DNA from: Atribacteria bacterium SCGC AAA255-N14 | Lineage (GTDB): Bacteria > Atribacterota > JS1 > SB-45 > 34-128 | Length of the DNA: 39,929 bases | Direction of reading: 5' to 3' | NCBI GenBank assembly: GCA_000405345.1 | Contig: ASPC01000006.1 | Coordinates: 4,565-44,493, forward strand | Shown here: one piece after another, positions 22,691-31,537 of the stretch | How the letters are laid out: every line of letters begins with the position of its first letter | Numbering within the stretch: the first letter of the stretch is position 1 | Notes under the pieces: model-generated | The model's input: the letters and a program-made list of their open reading frames with translations, nothing else | Database searches by the model: none | Told to the model about the DNA's origin: nothing | Position numbers and translations under genes: made by a program

Positions 22691-23825
22691 ATATCTCAAC
22701 GATATTTTCTTTGTAAAAAAGATTTCTTTTTTCTAATTCTTTCATTACTTTTTGATATACTTTGTGTTCTCTTCCTATGTATTCCGGCGGGCAGACTCCC
22801 GGATATTTGAATTCTCTTTGAGCAACCAACCTAGCCATAATCGCACAGGGAAAGCCGGTAGCGCGAGACATAGAAGTAGCTTTTTCATTCTTGTCATAAT
22901 AATCCAATAAATCATAGGTATATCTTAATTTTTTTCCTTCTTTTTCACCTTGAACAATTATCTGCATAACCGTTAGCTCTTCTTCCCCCTCTTCTAATTC
23001 CCATTTAGGAAAGAGGAGTTTAGAAGTGAGATCTATAGGTTTAACTTTTACTCCTCCTACTTTAATAGGTGTATTACTAAAAAATCCGGTTTCTCTTAAC
23101 ATCCGCATCTTTTCAGCATAACCTGGATAACGCAGGGTCTTCTCTTTCATAGAAGGAATTTTAATAGTATAAAGTAAGCTGCGAAGTCCATCGGTATTAA
23201 AAGCTTCTAAAGTTCCAATGTTAGGTAAATCAACCAATTCCAAATCAGAAAGGGCGGGTTTTTCCACAATTTTTCCGCATTCTATTAATCTTGCCGGTCT
23301 TATATATTCTTCTATTACATCTTTAGGAGACCAGGCAATCTTATATTCATAAGGCCATTCCCTTATCACCGGAAGACCTCCTACTAATATAGTAGCACTT
23401 TCGGTTTCATCCATCAAGCTATCGACATAACCTACAATCATGTGACTCATCCCCGGGGCTACTCCTATATCTACCACAGCAGTAACCCCTTTCTTTTTGG
23501 CAAGTTCATCCAAACTCAAGGTATCTTCAGCCATAAATGATATGTCAACTATGTTCTTGCCAGCTTCAATAACAGACCGTAACATATTAAACCCTAAAAA
23601 ACCCGGGACAGCACCAATTACAACACCTTGATCAGCAACTATCTTTCTAATGGCTTCCGAACTGGATAAATCCGCTTTTATTCCTCGTATTCCTGTCTCT
23701 TTTGTTAATTTATTTAATTTTCCCTCATCAATATCCGCTACAGTTACTTGAAAAATTTTATCTTTTGCCAAATCTTTGGCAATTAATCCACCTACTAAAC
23801 CACAACCCAGCACTATTGCTTTCAT
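22689..23825 (-). CDS. L-lysine 6-dehydrogenase-like protein (saccharopine dehydrogenase family 2)
   Basis: This 378-residue protein has Rossmann motif VLGCGLVGGLIAKDL, DIDEGKLNKL, and the family block VVDIGVAPGMSHMIVG. The overall order (GGLPVIREWPYEYKIAWSP mid-protein, TLRYPGYAEKMRML, then ATSMSRATGFP) parallels Geobacillus-type L-lysine 6-dehydrogenase, which oxidises the lysine epsilon-amine to the semialdehyde that cyclises to piperideine-6-carboxylate. Assignment is by remembered similarity; related oxidoreductases act on other amino acids. It lies 27 bp after the MmgE/PrpD gene in one run. A second family member follows beyond a lysine riboswitch. Confidence 0.82.
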   Translation of the reverse strand: MKAIVLGCGLVGGLIAKDLAKDKIFQVTVADIDEGKLNKLTKETGIRGIKADLSSSEAIRKIVADQGVVIGAVPGFLGFNMLRSVIEAGKNIVDISFMAEDTLSLDELAKKKGVTAVVDIGVAPGMSHMIVGYVDSLMDETESATILVGGLPVIREWPYEYKIAWSPKDVIEEYIRPARLIECGKIVEKPALSDLELVDLPNIGTLEAFNTDGLRSLLYTIKIPSMKEKTLRYPGYAEKMRMLRETGFFSNTPIKVGGVKVKPIDLTSKLLFPKWELEEGEEELTVMQIIVQGEKEGKKLRYTYDLLDYYDKNEKATSMSRATGFPCAIMARLVAQREFKYPGVCPPEYIGREHKVYQKVMKELEKRNLFYKENIVEI

Positions 23826-23852
23826 GTTTTTATTGTTTCCTTTCCTTATTTT

Positions 23853-25226
23853 TTATTTATCGTTTATTAAAAGTTCCATATATTTTCCGATTTCATTGAT
23901 ATTCTCTAATTCTTGAGTAGTTTTAATAATGTTCTCCATTCTGGAAGAAGATATTTTTTTCTCTGAATTAGCCTTAAATTTAGAGATGAGTTCTTCTTCA
24001 CTTAAAAGCCGCTCCGGTTGGCCTTTGGCAAAATCTTCCTGTTTTTTAAATTCCCCTTTTGAAGTTTTAATAGTAACAATAGCTCGTTTTACTTTGGGAA
24101 ATAGATTGTCAATTTCAGGATTTGCCACCACCTTAATTTTATCGAGCAATGCCCAGACAAAGGGGTCTCGTAAAGCATCTTCTTTAAAATCAGAAGGCAG
24201 AACATTGCCTTTAGCAACTGCCACCGCTATGCAATAAGGGAGAGAATGGTCAGCTGTCTCTTTAGTAGTTGGTTTATATTTACTGGGATCAGATAGAATA
24301 TCCGCTCCCCGAGTCGTAGTCTCTACTAAAACTTCTTTTATTTCTTTAGGATCAAGATTATTTTCCTGCATCACTTCTATGGCAGCGGTAATCGGTTGAT
24401 GAGTTAGAGCTTCGGTAGGAAATGCTTTATAGCCACATTGATTAATTAAAAATTCCTCTCCCAATCCTTTGGTTAAAACATCCTTATTCCATTTTACTTT
24501 ATCCAACACCTCAAACAATCCTTCTTTACCTTCAAATACTTCAACCGGGCCGGTATATCCTTTACTGGCCAGTAAGGCAGCCCGCACTCCTGCTTCAACT
24601 GCGAAGGAATCGGCAGCATTTTTCATATTAGTGAGGTGCCCAGCTACTACTCCCCCTAAAGTTAAATGAGAAGAACCACTAATACCTATGGCAGCAACTA
24701 TCTCCTTTTCACTTAAGCCCAACATCTTTCCAGCCACTACCGGGCTTACAAATTGAGTTAAGGTTGCATGATGCCAGCCTATCTCCCGAACTCCCGGGAA
24801 CGCCGCCTGACACAATCGCATCTCTAATTCATATGCAAGCACTATCCCTAACAGTATTTCTTTCCCATCTTTCTTCATAAATTCTCCGGTGCTAAGGACT
24901 GCAGGAATGATGTCGGAAGGATGAGAGGGGTCCTGTTCCCAATAAATGTCATTATAATCTAATGCTCTAATAAGTAAGGAATTCATCAAGGTAGCTTGGG
25001 GTAAATTAGTTTTTTCTCCCCAGCCTATAATAGTTGCTTGTTTCTTCCCGCCTAAATCCTGAATGTAATCATAAGCTGCTTGAGTATCTTTGTTATTTAG
25101 CGCAGAAAAAGCACAACCTACACTGTCTAAAAGAAATCGTTTGGCTTCTTTTAAGGCTTCCGGGGGAATTTTATTATATTCTAATTCAATGGCAAATCGT
25201 GCCCATCTTTGACTTATAGTCTCCAT
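23853..25226 (-). CDS. MmgE/PrpD family dehydratase
   Basis: This 457-residue MmgE/PrpD protein belongs to the 2-methylcitrate dehydratase / iminodisuccinate epimerase fold. Recognisable blocks are RFLLDSVGCAFSA, NSLLIRALDYNDIYW with PSHPSDIIPAVL, GWHHATLTQ and HLTNMKNAADSFA-type sequence, then GYKAFPTEALTHQP. Members typically dehydrate citrate homologues by anti-elimination without an Fe-S cluster. Lying beside aconitase-like subunits and a beta-decarboxylating dehydrogenase, it probably supplies one step of a citrate-homologue conversion. Start ATG 25226 has AAAGGAAG upstream. The downstream dehydrogenase gene is 27 bp away. Confidence 0.88.
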   Translation of the reverse strand: METISQRWARFAIELEYNKIPPEALKEAKRFLLDSVGCAFSALNNKDTQAAYDYIQDLGGKKQATIIGWGEKTNLPQATLMNSLLIRALDYNDIYWEQDPSHPSDIIPAVLSTGEFMKKDGKEILLGIVLAYELEMRLCQAAFPGVREIGWHHATLTQFVSPVVAGKMLGLSEKEIVAAIGISGSSHLTLGGVVAGHLTNMKNAADSFAVEAGVRAALLASKGYTGPVEVFEGKEGLFEVLDKVKWNKDVLTKGLGEEFLINQCGYKAFPTEALTHQPITAAIEVMQENNLDPKEIKEVLVETTTRGADILSDPSKYKPTTKETADHSLPYCIAVAVAKGNVLPSDFKEDALRDPFVWALLDKIKVVANPEIDNLFPKVKRAIVTIKTSKGEFKKQEDFAKGQPERLLSEEELISKFKANSEKKISSSRMENIIKTTQELENINEIGKYMELLINDK

Positions 25227-25341
25227 CTTTTATCTTCCTTTCAATTTGTTTAATTAGTTAGAGGTACCTGTTTTAGTATTCAATCTTTAGCTAGCTAACT
25301 ATCCTATCCACTATCTAGGCGCATGTAATATGTCTTTTGCT

Positions 25342-25398
25342 GTAGGGGTCGGATTCATCCGACCCAAAACAGACGGGCTCGATTAATCGAGCCCCTAC
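25342..25398. repeat. Compound palindromic element (GTAGGGG...CCCCTAC)
   Basis: Two palindromes sit side by side: GGGTCGGAT-TC-ATCCGACCC (25346-25365) and the perfect GGGCTCGATT/AATCGAGCCC (25375-25394). They are bracketed by GTAGGGG at 25342-25348 and CCCCTAC at 25392-25398. The GTCGGAT-TC-ATCCGAC core recurs at 31699-31720. The flank to 25458 holds ATTACTTATCAC-type short repeats, which run into the last codons and stop of the next gene (Met-Ser-Asn-Gln-stop). Confidence 0.8.
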
Positions 25399-25458
25399 TT
25401 CTTTCTCCTGGCTTCTGGATCTTTAACCAGTAACTTGCAACCCACAACTTATCACTTA

Positions 25459-26589
25459 TTACTGATTACTCATTACTTTCTTTGCTACTTCTCTGGCTAC
25501 ATCTAAAGTTGAAGCTGTTCCTCCTAAGTCGTAAGTTCTTACTTTATTCTCTTCAATAACCCGGGCAATAGCATTTTCTAATCTTAGAGCCAATTCTTTT
25601 TCATCTAAATAATCCAGCATTAATTTAACTGTTAACAGCATCGCCATGGGGTTCACTTTATATTGTCCCGCATACTTGGGAGCAGAACCATGGCTGGGTT
25701 CAAAGAGGGCATAATCATCTCCGATATTGGCACTAGAGGCAAACCCTAAACCTCCTATCAATTGGGCACAAAGATCAGAAACTATATCTCCGAACATATT
25801 GGAAGAAACCAAGACACTATAATTTTGAGGGTTCTTAACCAACCACATACACATTGCATCTATGTTAGTCTCCCAGAGTTCGATTCCAGGATATTCTTGA
25901 GCAATCTTACGGGCCTCTCTTATCATTAATCCGCTGGTTTCTCTGATTATATTTGGCTTCTCAATAACCGTAACTGAATTTCTGTTAAACTTCTTAGCAT
26001 ATTCAAAACCCTGACGAACAATAGATTGACAAGCCTTCCTGGTGAAGATCCTACAGGATAGAGCAATATCTTCTAAAGGAGTATCTTCAAATCTTTTCAT
26101 CTTGGGATGGTTTTTTAAGAGTGCTCCCATCAAATCACCTGGCAAAGGATGAAATTCTACTCCACTATATAATCCTTCAGTGTTTTCTCGAAAAACTACT
26201 AAATCTATATCATCTCTATAATTAAGCGGGTTCCCTTTATAAGCCTTGCAAGGTCTCAGATTAGTGTGTAACTTAAACTCCTGACGTAGTCTTACAATGG
26301 CGCTTGAATAAACATAACCTTTCCCTTTAAGCTCAGGGTCAAGTTCCTTTTCTGCTTCTTCTTTAGGCTTGGAAGTTATCGCTCCAAAGAGACAACAATC
26401 AGTCTCTTTGAGAATTTTCATGGTCCTATCAGGTAAAGGATTTCCTTCTTTTTTCCAAAATTCCCAACCCACATCACCAAGTATATAATCAGCATCAAGG
26501 TTTAGTTCATCCAATACAATCTTCGCTGCCTCCATGACATCATTCCCGATTCCATCACCCGGTAGCCAGGCTATCTTATATTTGGCCAT
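25459..26589 (-). CDS. Isocitrate/isopropylmalate/homoisocitrate dehydrogenase-family protein
   Basis: This 376-residue beta-decarboxylating 2-hydroxyacid dehydrogenase starts with IAWLPGDGIGNDVM. It also has RQEFKLHTNLRPCKAYKG (substrate arginines), VVFRENTEGLYSG and, near the C-terminus, the metal and NAD segment GGLGFASSANIGDDYALFEPSHGSAPKYAG. These enzymes oxidise and decarboxylate isocitrate, isopropylmalate, homoisocitrate or tartrate. The loop that selects the substrate is not decisive by eye. Adjacent aconitase-like and PrpD-like genes point to a citrate homologue. ATG 26589 lies two bases past the small-subunit stop. The last residues MSNQ come from repeat sequence. Confidence 0.88.
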   Translation of the reverse strand: MAKYKIAWLPGDGIGNDVMEAAKIVLDELNLDADYILGDVGWEFWKKEGNPLPDRTMKILKETDCCLFGAITSKPKEEAEKELDPELKGKGYVYSSAIVRLRQEFKLHTNLRPCKAYKGNPLNYRDDIDLVVFRENTEGLYSGVEFHPLPGDLMGALLKNHPKMKRFEDTPLEDIALSCRIFTRKACQSIVRQGFEYAKKFNRNSVTVIEKPNIIRETSGLMIREARKIAQEYPGIELWETNIDAMCMWLVKNPQNYSVLVSSNMFGDIVSDLCAQLIGGLGFASSANIGDDYALFEPSHGSAPKYAGQYKVNPMAMLLTVKLMLDYLDEKELALRLENAIARVIEENKVRTYDLGGTASTLDVAREVAKKVMSNQ

Positions 26590-26591
26590 TT

Positions 26592-27095
26592 TTATTCTCC
26601 CTTCTCTATTTTCAATATTTTTTTAGTATGAGGAATAAGTCCCCCATCTTCAAGAATTCCTAACACCGATTCCGGTAAAGGAGGAAATTTAAAAACTCCC
26701 TTTTTACAAGATAATTCACCTTTTTCAAAATCAATGGCGATTGCCTCACCTGAAGATATATTCTCCACCGCTTCTTTACACTGAACCAGTGGAAGCCCCT
26801 GGTTAATTGCATTTCTAAAAAAAATTCTGGAAAATGATTTGGCAACAATTGCTCCTACACCAGCATATTTAAGACAGGTTGCGGCTTGTTCCCGAGAACT
26901 ACCACAACCAAAGTTCCTTCCCGCGACAATAATATCTTCCTTTTTCACTTCTTTAGCAAACTTCGAATCAAGGTCTTCTAAGGCATGAAGAGCCATCTCT
27001 TTGGGGTCAGTTATAGTATAAGTATATTTACCCGGAAAGATAACATCGGTATTTACATCATCACCATATTTCCATACTTTCCCTTTAATACTCAT
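26592..27095 (-). CDS. Aconitase-type small subunit (LeuD/homoaconitase-like)
   Basis: This 167-residue swivel-domain subunit has GRNFGCGSSREQAATCLKYAG, the signature serine-arginine loop of IPM isomerase and homoaconitase small subunits, and starts IKGKVWKYGDDVNTDVIFPGKY. The length and YGDDVNTD start fit the archaeal-type LeuD family that handles isopropylmalate, homocitrate or methylcitrate-type substrates. It is coupled to the large subunit by a 4-bp overlap (27092-27095). The substrate is unresolved. Confidence 0.9.
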   Translation of the reverse strand: MSIKGKVWKYGDDVNTDVIFPGKYTYTITDPKEMALHALEDLDSKFAKEVKKEDIIVAGRNFGCGSSREQAATCLKYAGVGAIVAKSFSRIFFRNAINQGLPLVQCKEAVENISSGEAIAIDFEKGELSCKKGVFKFPPLPESVLGILEDGGLIPHTKKILKIEKGE

Positions 27096-28351
27096 TTTAA
27101 ATTCCCCCTTACATCAGTAATCTCACCATAGAGGGAAGAAACCGCTACAGTTGCCGGACTGGCAAGGTAAATTTCTGCCTCCTTGCACCCCATTCTCCCT
27201 TTAAAATTTCTATTAGCCGTACTCAAACAAACTTCTCCCGGGGCTAAGGCTCCTTCGTGAGCACCTAAACAGGGTCCACATCCCGGATTCATTATCACTG
27301 CCCCGCTTCTAACTAATTCTCGAAGAATTCCTAATTCCATCGCTTCAGTATAAACCTCCATCGATGCCGGAAAAATAAGCAATCTTACTTTATTGGAAAT
27401 TCTCTTGCCTTTAAGAATTTCACTGGCAATTTTTAAATCTTCTATCCTTCCATTGGTGCAAGTCCCAATCAATGCCTGATTAATCTTCGTCCCTGCTACC
27501 TTTGAGACAGGTCTTACATTATCTACAGTATGGGGGCAGGCAATTTGAGGTTCTAATTTACTTATATCGTAATTAATAATCTTCTCAAATTTAGCATCAG
27601 CATCTGACTTTATTACTCTATATTTCTTATTGGTTCTCGAACTAAGCCACTCTATAGTCTTTTCATCTGGTTGCACATAGCCATTTTTAGCTCCCATCTC
27701 TACTGCCATATTACATAAAGTCATCCTGCCACTAATATCCATTTTCCTAATTACTTTTCCGCTAAACTCTACTGCCCTATACAGCGCTCCATCAGCCCCT
27801 AAATCTCCAATAATATTAAGAATAATATCTTTGGGGTATACTCCGTAAGGCATATTTCCCTCAATATTTATCTTGATGGTCTCCGGAACTCTAAGCCAGA
27901 TTTCATCTGTAGCCCAGATGGATGCAACCTCACTTCTCCCTATACCGGTTGAAAAAGCACCAAATGCCCCATAAGTAGTAGTGTGGGAATCTGCTCCTAA
28001 AATTAGACTTCCTGGAAGCACATGACCTTTTTCCGGTAAAATCTGATGGCAGACCCCGGTATTAATATCATAAAAATTTTCAATTTTCTGTTCCTGGACA
28101 AACTCTCTTATCTCTTTGTGATTGGCAGCATATTTCTCTGTTGCCGCCGGGACACAATGATCCAGAGGTATTACTATTTTTTCAGGATGTTTTACTTTAT
28201 TAATTCCAATCTGTTTGAATTTTTTAGCTATAGCGGCGGTATTATCGTGAGACATTACTATATCCGGGGAAACGGTTACAATTTCTCCGGTAACTACACT
28301 TTTTTTGCCCGATTTAAGGGCTAATATCTTCTCTGCAAAGGTTTTACCCAT
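27092..28351 (-). CDS. Aconitase-type large subunit (LeuC/homoaconitase-like)
   Basis: This 419-residue large subunit carries a [4Fe-4S] cluster, with ligands in IGTCTNGR and in NPGCGPCLG. PGSLILGADSHTTTYGAFGAFSTG-type sequence, an active-site block, is present near residue 115. The length matches the archaeal/bacterial LeuC2-homoaconitase subfamily (about 420) and not E. coli LeuC (466). With the small subunit it should isomerise a tricarboxylate or isopropylmalate analogue by dehydration and rehydration. No 2-isopropylmalate or homocitrate synthase is in the window. Start ATG 28351 has AAGGAGG upstream. Confidence 0.9.
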   Translation of the reverse strand: MGKTFAEKILALKSGKKSVVTGEIVTVSPDIVMSHDNTAAIAKKFKQIGINKVKHPEKIVIPLDHCVPAATEKYAANHKEIREFVQEQKIENFYDINTGVCHQILPEKGHVLPGSLILGADSHTTTYGAFGAFSTGIGRSEVASIWATDEIWLRVPETIKINIEGNMPYGVYPKDIILNIIGDLGADGALYRAVEFSGKVIRKMDISGRMTLCNMAVEMGAKNGYVQPDEKTIEWLSSRTNKKYRVIKSDADAKFEKIINYDISKLEPQIACPHTVDNVRPVSKVAGTKINQALIGTCTNGRIEDLKIASEILKGKRISNKVRLLIFPASMEVYTEAMELGILRELVRSGAVIMNPGCGPCLGAHEGALAPGEVCLSTANRNFKGRMGCKEAEIYLASPATVAVSSLYGEITDVRGNLK

Positions 28352-28364
28352 CTTTACCCTCCTT

Positions 28365-28465
28365 AATATGATTACAGCGATTAGAAGATGATTACGCTGA
28401 TTAATTATGCACAGATTACTCTGATTATAATATGATTACGCCGATTTATCTGTGTAATCTGTGCC
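28365..28465. repeat. ATTACGCTGATT repeat tract with 11-bp inverted arms
   Basis: The spacer between the aconitase-like and HD genes consists of units such as GATTACGCTGATTA and GATTACAGCGATTAG. GCACAGATTAC at 28409-28419 and GTAATCTGTGC at 28454-28464 are perfect inverted arms. It begins next to the stop of the HD gene at 28466 and continues to the SD region of the large subunit. Confidence 0.75.
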
Positions 28466-28996
28466 CTATTTAAATTGTTCGAAGTTAGTAAAATCAGCAT
28501 GGTGGACAATAATGGCTTCCGGGGTTCTCTTGGAACGATCTCCTTCCCAGGAATGAGAGGCAATAATATGCATTATTTCTTCGGGAATTTCCTGACTGTA
28601 ACAAAGACCCACTCCTGATATGGGGTGACGAACTAATTTCCCTAAATTACTCTGTATAAATTTTCCATTCTCCTCTTTATATTCTACTAACTTTCCAATA
28701 TCGTGAAGTAATGCTCCGGCAATAAGATAATCTTCATTTATTTTCACTTTGCCTTTATAGACATTTTGAAGGGCTTTCGCAGCTCCTATCGAAACATTTA
28801 CTACTCCCCTAATATGTTCAATCACATTACACGGACAAGGGTCAATTAACAAAGTAAAGGGCATTCTTTGCAGGTCACTCACTTCCCATCCCCCGGCAGT
28901 AAGAGCAATATCCCAGACTTTCAAAACCTTTTCCTTTAAATCTGAATCTTCAATTAAATTAAATTCCGGAATAAATTTTAATAGATCTTCTTTCAT
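28466..28996 (-). CDS. HD-domain protein (small phosphohydrolase-like)
   Basis: This 176-residue protein has the HD motif LLHDIGK at His98-Asp99, an upstream His61 (IEHIRGV), and later His residues (VRHPISGVG, SHSWEGD, VHHADF) that can complete a two-metal site. HD proteins hydrolyse phosphoesters or, in some families, other bonds; the substrate is not evident. ATG 28996 with GAGGAG six bases upstream is favoured over an in-frame TTG at 29017. It sits between DUF4387 and the aconitase-like genes, so it is probably part of the same pathway and not a general nucleotidase. Confidence 0.82.
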   Translation of the reverse strand: MKEDLLKFIPEFNLIEDSDLKEKVLKVWDIALTAGGWEVSDLQRMPFTLLIDPCPCNVIEHIRGVVNVSIGAAKALQNVYKGKVKINEDYLIAGALLHDIGKLVEYKEENGKFIQSNLGKLVRHPISGVGLCYSQEIPEEIMHIIASHSWEGDRSKRTPEAIIVHHADFTNFEQFK

Positions 28997-29006
28997 TTTA
29001 TTCTCC

Positions 29007-29336
29007 TCATTCCTCAAAAGGTATTTTGATATCTAAAAGAGGGGCGTGTTGTTGGGCACCATAAACATCGGTCTCTCCGATGCTTCCTGAATCCACCGGT
29101 CTTACAATAGTTGCCTTTATAGCATTAGCCGGGTCAAATTCTACAAAATAAAGAACTTTTTCAATAGGAATATGGTAGAGTTTGGCAATAAGTTCTTTGG
29201 TAATTACTTTGGTTTTCCTAACTTTTTCATAAGTTTCCTTATCTTTAAAAATTATATCAAAAGTCAACTCAAAAGGACCGGCATTTTTACTTCTGATTAC
29301 GCTTGCTAAATCTATAATAGAAACTTCTTTAGTCAT
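29007..29336 (-). CDS. DUF4387 protein, partner of AtuA-like protein
   Basis: This 109-residue protein of DUF4387 type has the conserved SIIDLASVIRSKNAGPFELTFD start and a VVRPVDSGSIGETDVYGAQQHAP-type C-terminus, ending in IPFEE. DUF4387 genes commonly lie next to AtuA-family (DUF1446) genes, as here, and the two probably form a complex. Biochemical function is not established. The gene starts 34 bases downstream of the AtuA stop. Confidence 0.88.
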   Translation of the reverse strand: MTKEVSIIDLASVIRSKNAGPFELTFDIIFKDKETYEKVRKTKVITKELIAKLYHIPIEKVLYFVEFDPANAIKATIVRPVDSGSIGETDVYGAQQHAPLLDIKIPFEE

Positions 29337-29369
29337 TTTTGTATTCTCCTTTTTGAATTCCTTATTATT

Positions 29370-30728
29370 TTAAAGCTCCACTATTTCTATAGAAAAAAGT
29401 TCATCGGGGTCTTCGACTTCTACTAAGTGATGAATATTAAATTTATACACCGCTCCGGTAGGTATATCTGAAGGAGCATAGGGAAAAGCTAAATTACCGG
29501 CAGTAGCAATACGCCCCTTATAAGAATAATGCATTAAAGTGGAACGAGCAAAGGCGCAAATAGTATTGGCCATCTCCTGCTCTTTAGCCACGACTTCCAA
29601 TATCAAACAAAGTTCATAAGAGGTAATCTCTTTTCGAGGTTCTAATTCTCCCATGACTCCGTTCTTTCCATAAATATGAAAGATTAAGCTGTAATCTTCC
29701 GGAGAAATATTACTAAAATAAGTAAGTACAGTGTCACGGACATGTTTTTCACATTCATCAATCTGTTTAATCATAATTGGATCTCTTAAGCCGGCGATAC
29801 ATATAGTTCGATAAGCTACTTTGCTTGCCCCCTCCAATTTTATATTAATAGTTTCGCTCTTCCTTAGTTTGGAGCCCGATACTTTTACTGCCCTTTCGCT
29901 ATATTGTTCGAATTTACATCCGCTAACATCAACTACTCCTTCCGGGCCAATAATATGCAAGGGGCTCGATTTTTCATATAAAGTGTGGGCAGCTACTGTG
30001 CTGGGGATACATTTTCGCAGGGGATTAGTCGGTTCTACTATAAAACAATCCTCTCTTAAATATGCCATCATGCAATCAGAGGTGGTCCCCGGGGTGGACG
30101 CCATAGCCCCACACTCTAAAATCTTTCCCATATGCAAAGCCAGTCCCGGGTCATAACCCTCTTTAATGGGTAAGGCAGCAAACATAGCGGGGTCATTGGA
30201 ACGACCGGCAATAATAACCTCTGCCCCCATCTCTAAGGCTTTTATATGAGAGTGTGTACCCATTACCGCCACAATTCGAGTAGCTTCTTCTATATCTTTA
30301 GAAGTTAATTCAGGGACGGGGCCTAAAGGTTTTATCTTCCCTTCAGCTAACTTCTTTTTAAGATAATCCTTTTCAACTTCGGCATGAATCAAGGCCATCT
30401 TAAAGTGTAGGTTTTTCTCTTTGGCAATTTCTTTTACTATTTCTGAGGTCCAATTAAGATGAACTTCGGCTCCGGAACCTCCGGCAGAACCAATAATAAC
30501 TGGTATTTTATTCTCACATCCGGCTGTTAGCATTAAAGTAAGGTCTTTTTTGGTTGCTTCTTTGCTTACAATGCCCACACCTGCCCCTAATTTATGGGGA
30601 CCGGCATCAGTAGAACCGGCATCGGCAGCAATAACATGAGGTTTCTTTTCTAAACCTTTCTGAAAAGATTCTGCCGGGAAACCATAACCCAACATCCCTA
30701 CGGGCGATAGAACTCTTATCTCTTTCAT
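29370..30728 (-). CDS. AtuA-family protein (DUF1446, acyclic terpene utilisation-like)
   Basis: This 452-residue AtuA/DUF1446 family protein carries VLSPVGMLGYGFP, VIAADAGSTDAGPHKLGAG and IIGSAGGSGAEVHLNW blocks near the N-terminus and VIIAGRSNDPAMFA mid-protein. Named after a Pseudomonas gene for citronellol degradation, the family is mostly found in other settings and its reaction is unknown. The neighbours here (DUF4387, aconitase-like, PrpD-like) suggest a carboxylic-acid pathway and not terpenes. The start is ATG 30728 with GAGGAG upstream. It is the first structural gene after the GntR regulator and may be its target. Confidence 0.88.
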   Translation of the reverse strand: MKEIRVLSPVGMLGYGFPAESFQKGLEKKPHVIAADAGSTDAGPHKLGAGVGIVSKEATKKDLTLMLTAGCENKIPVIIGSAGGSGAEVHLNWTSEIVKEIAKEKNLHFKMALIHAEVEKDYLKKKLAEGKIKPLGPVPELTSKDIEEATRIVAVMGTHSHIKALEMGAEVIIAGRSNDPAMFAALPIKEGYDPGLALHMGKILECGAMASTPGTTSDCMMAYLREDCFIVEPTNPLRKCIPSTVAAHTLYEKSSPLHIIGPEGVVDVSGCKFEQYSERAVKVSGSKLRKSETINIKLEGASKVAYRTICIAGLRDPIMIKQIDECEKHVRDTVLTYFSNISPEDYSLIFHIYGKNGVMGELEPRKEITSYELCLILEVVAKEQEMANTICAFARSTLMHYSYKGRIATAGNLAFPYAPSDIPTGAVYKFNIHHLVEVEDPDELFSIEIVEL

Positions 30729-30824
30729 TGTATATATCTCCTCAATTTTACTAAATAATATTTTTTTAATATCCTAATCTTTGTTCTACTTTTTCCAATT
30801 CTTAATATAATTTTCGATCTAATT

Positions 30825-31517
30825 TTATATCTTCACCAAAACTTCTCTTACATTCTTTAAATGTTTCAGCATAGTTTCTCCGGCTTTTTTAGCATCATGT
30901 TCTTTAATAGCCTGCAATATTGCCTGGTGTTCTTGATATTGTTTTTCTCGTCTTCCTGTTATTTTCCAAGTCTTTCCTCTAGTCTCTTTTAGCAGATCTA
31001 AGTGTAATTTTATTATATTTACAAAAACAAAATTATGAGATGCACTGGCAATAGCTAAATGAAATTCGGTATCTGATTCCGTTTCTTTGCCATGCTTTAG
31101 TTCTTCTTCCTCATTTATTTTATTTAAAGCCTCTTCAATTAATTCTATATCTTCGGGAGTGGCTTTCTGAGCAGCGATTTTAGCAATTTTTACCTCAAAC
31201 ATCTCTCTTGCTTCCAAAAGTTCTAAAATAGAAGATTTTTCTAAACTTGAGATAATATTTTCTGTGCTGTTGTGGCCATTTTTTCTAATCTCTCGAATAT
31301 ATCTTCCTCCACCGGGTTTACTTTTAATTAAACCCCTTGATTCTAAAACTCGAAAAGCCTCCCTTAGGGAGCCCCTACTTATAGATAATTTTTCAGCCAG
31401 TTCTCTTTCCGGAGGAAGTTTATCTCCGGGTTTTAGTTTATTATTTTTAATTAAATTCATAATCTGTTCTATTACGCTTTCATATAAACGAACAGGAGTA
31501 ATTTCTCTAAATTCCAT
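30825..31517 (-). CDS. GntR/FadR-family regulator with FCD domain
   Basis: This 230-residue transcription factor has an N-terminal GntR winged helix (about 10-75: RLYESVIEQIMNLI, KLPPERELAEKLSISRGSLREAF, VLESRGLI and a wing KPGGGRYI) and a C-terminal FCD ligand domain with metal-type residues in DTEFHLAIASASHN and in QYQEHQAILQAI. FadR/FCD regulators respond to small carboxylic acids and usually repress catabolic operons. It lies directly upstream of the AtuA to PrpD run. A candidate operator lies upstream at 31538-31560. Confidence 0.9.
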   Translation of the reverse strand: MEFREITPVRLYESVIEQIMNLIKNNKLKPGDKLPPERELAEKLSISRGSLREAFRVLESRGLIKSKPGGGRYIREIRKNGHNSTENIISSLEKSSILELLEAREMFEVKIAKIAAQKATPEDIELIEEALNKINEEEELKHGKETESDTEFHLAIASASHNFVFVNIIKLHLDLLKETRGKTWKITGRREKQYQEHQAILQAIKEHDAKKAGETMLKHLKNVREVLVKI

Positions 31518-31537
31518 ACTTACCTCTTTTTTAAACT

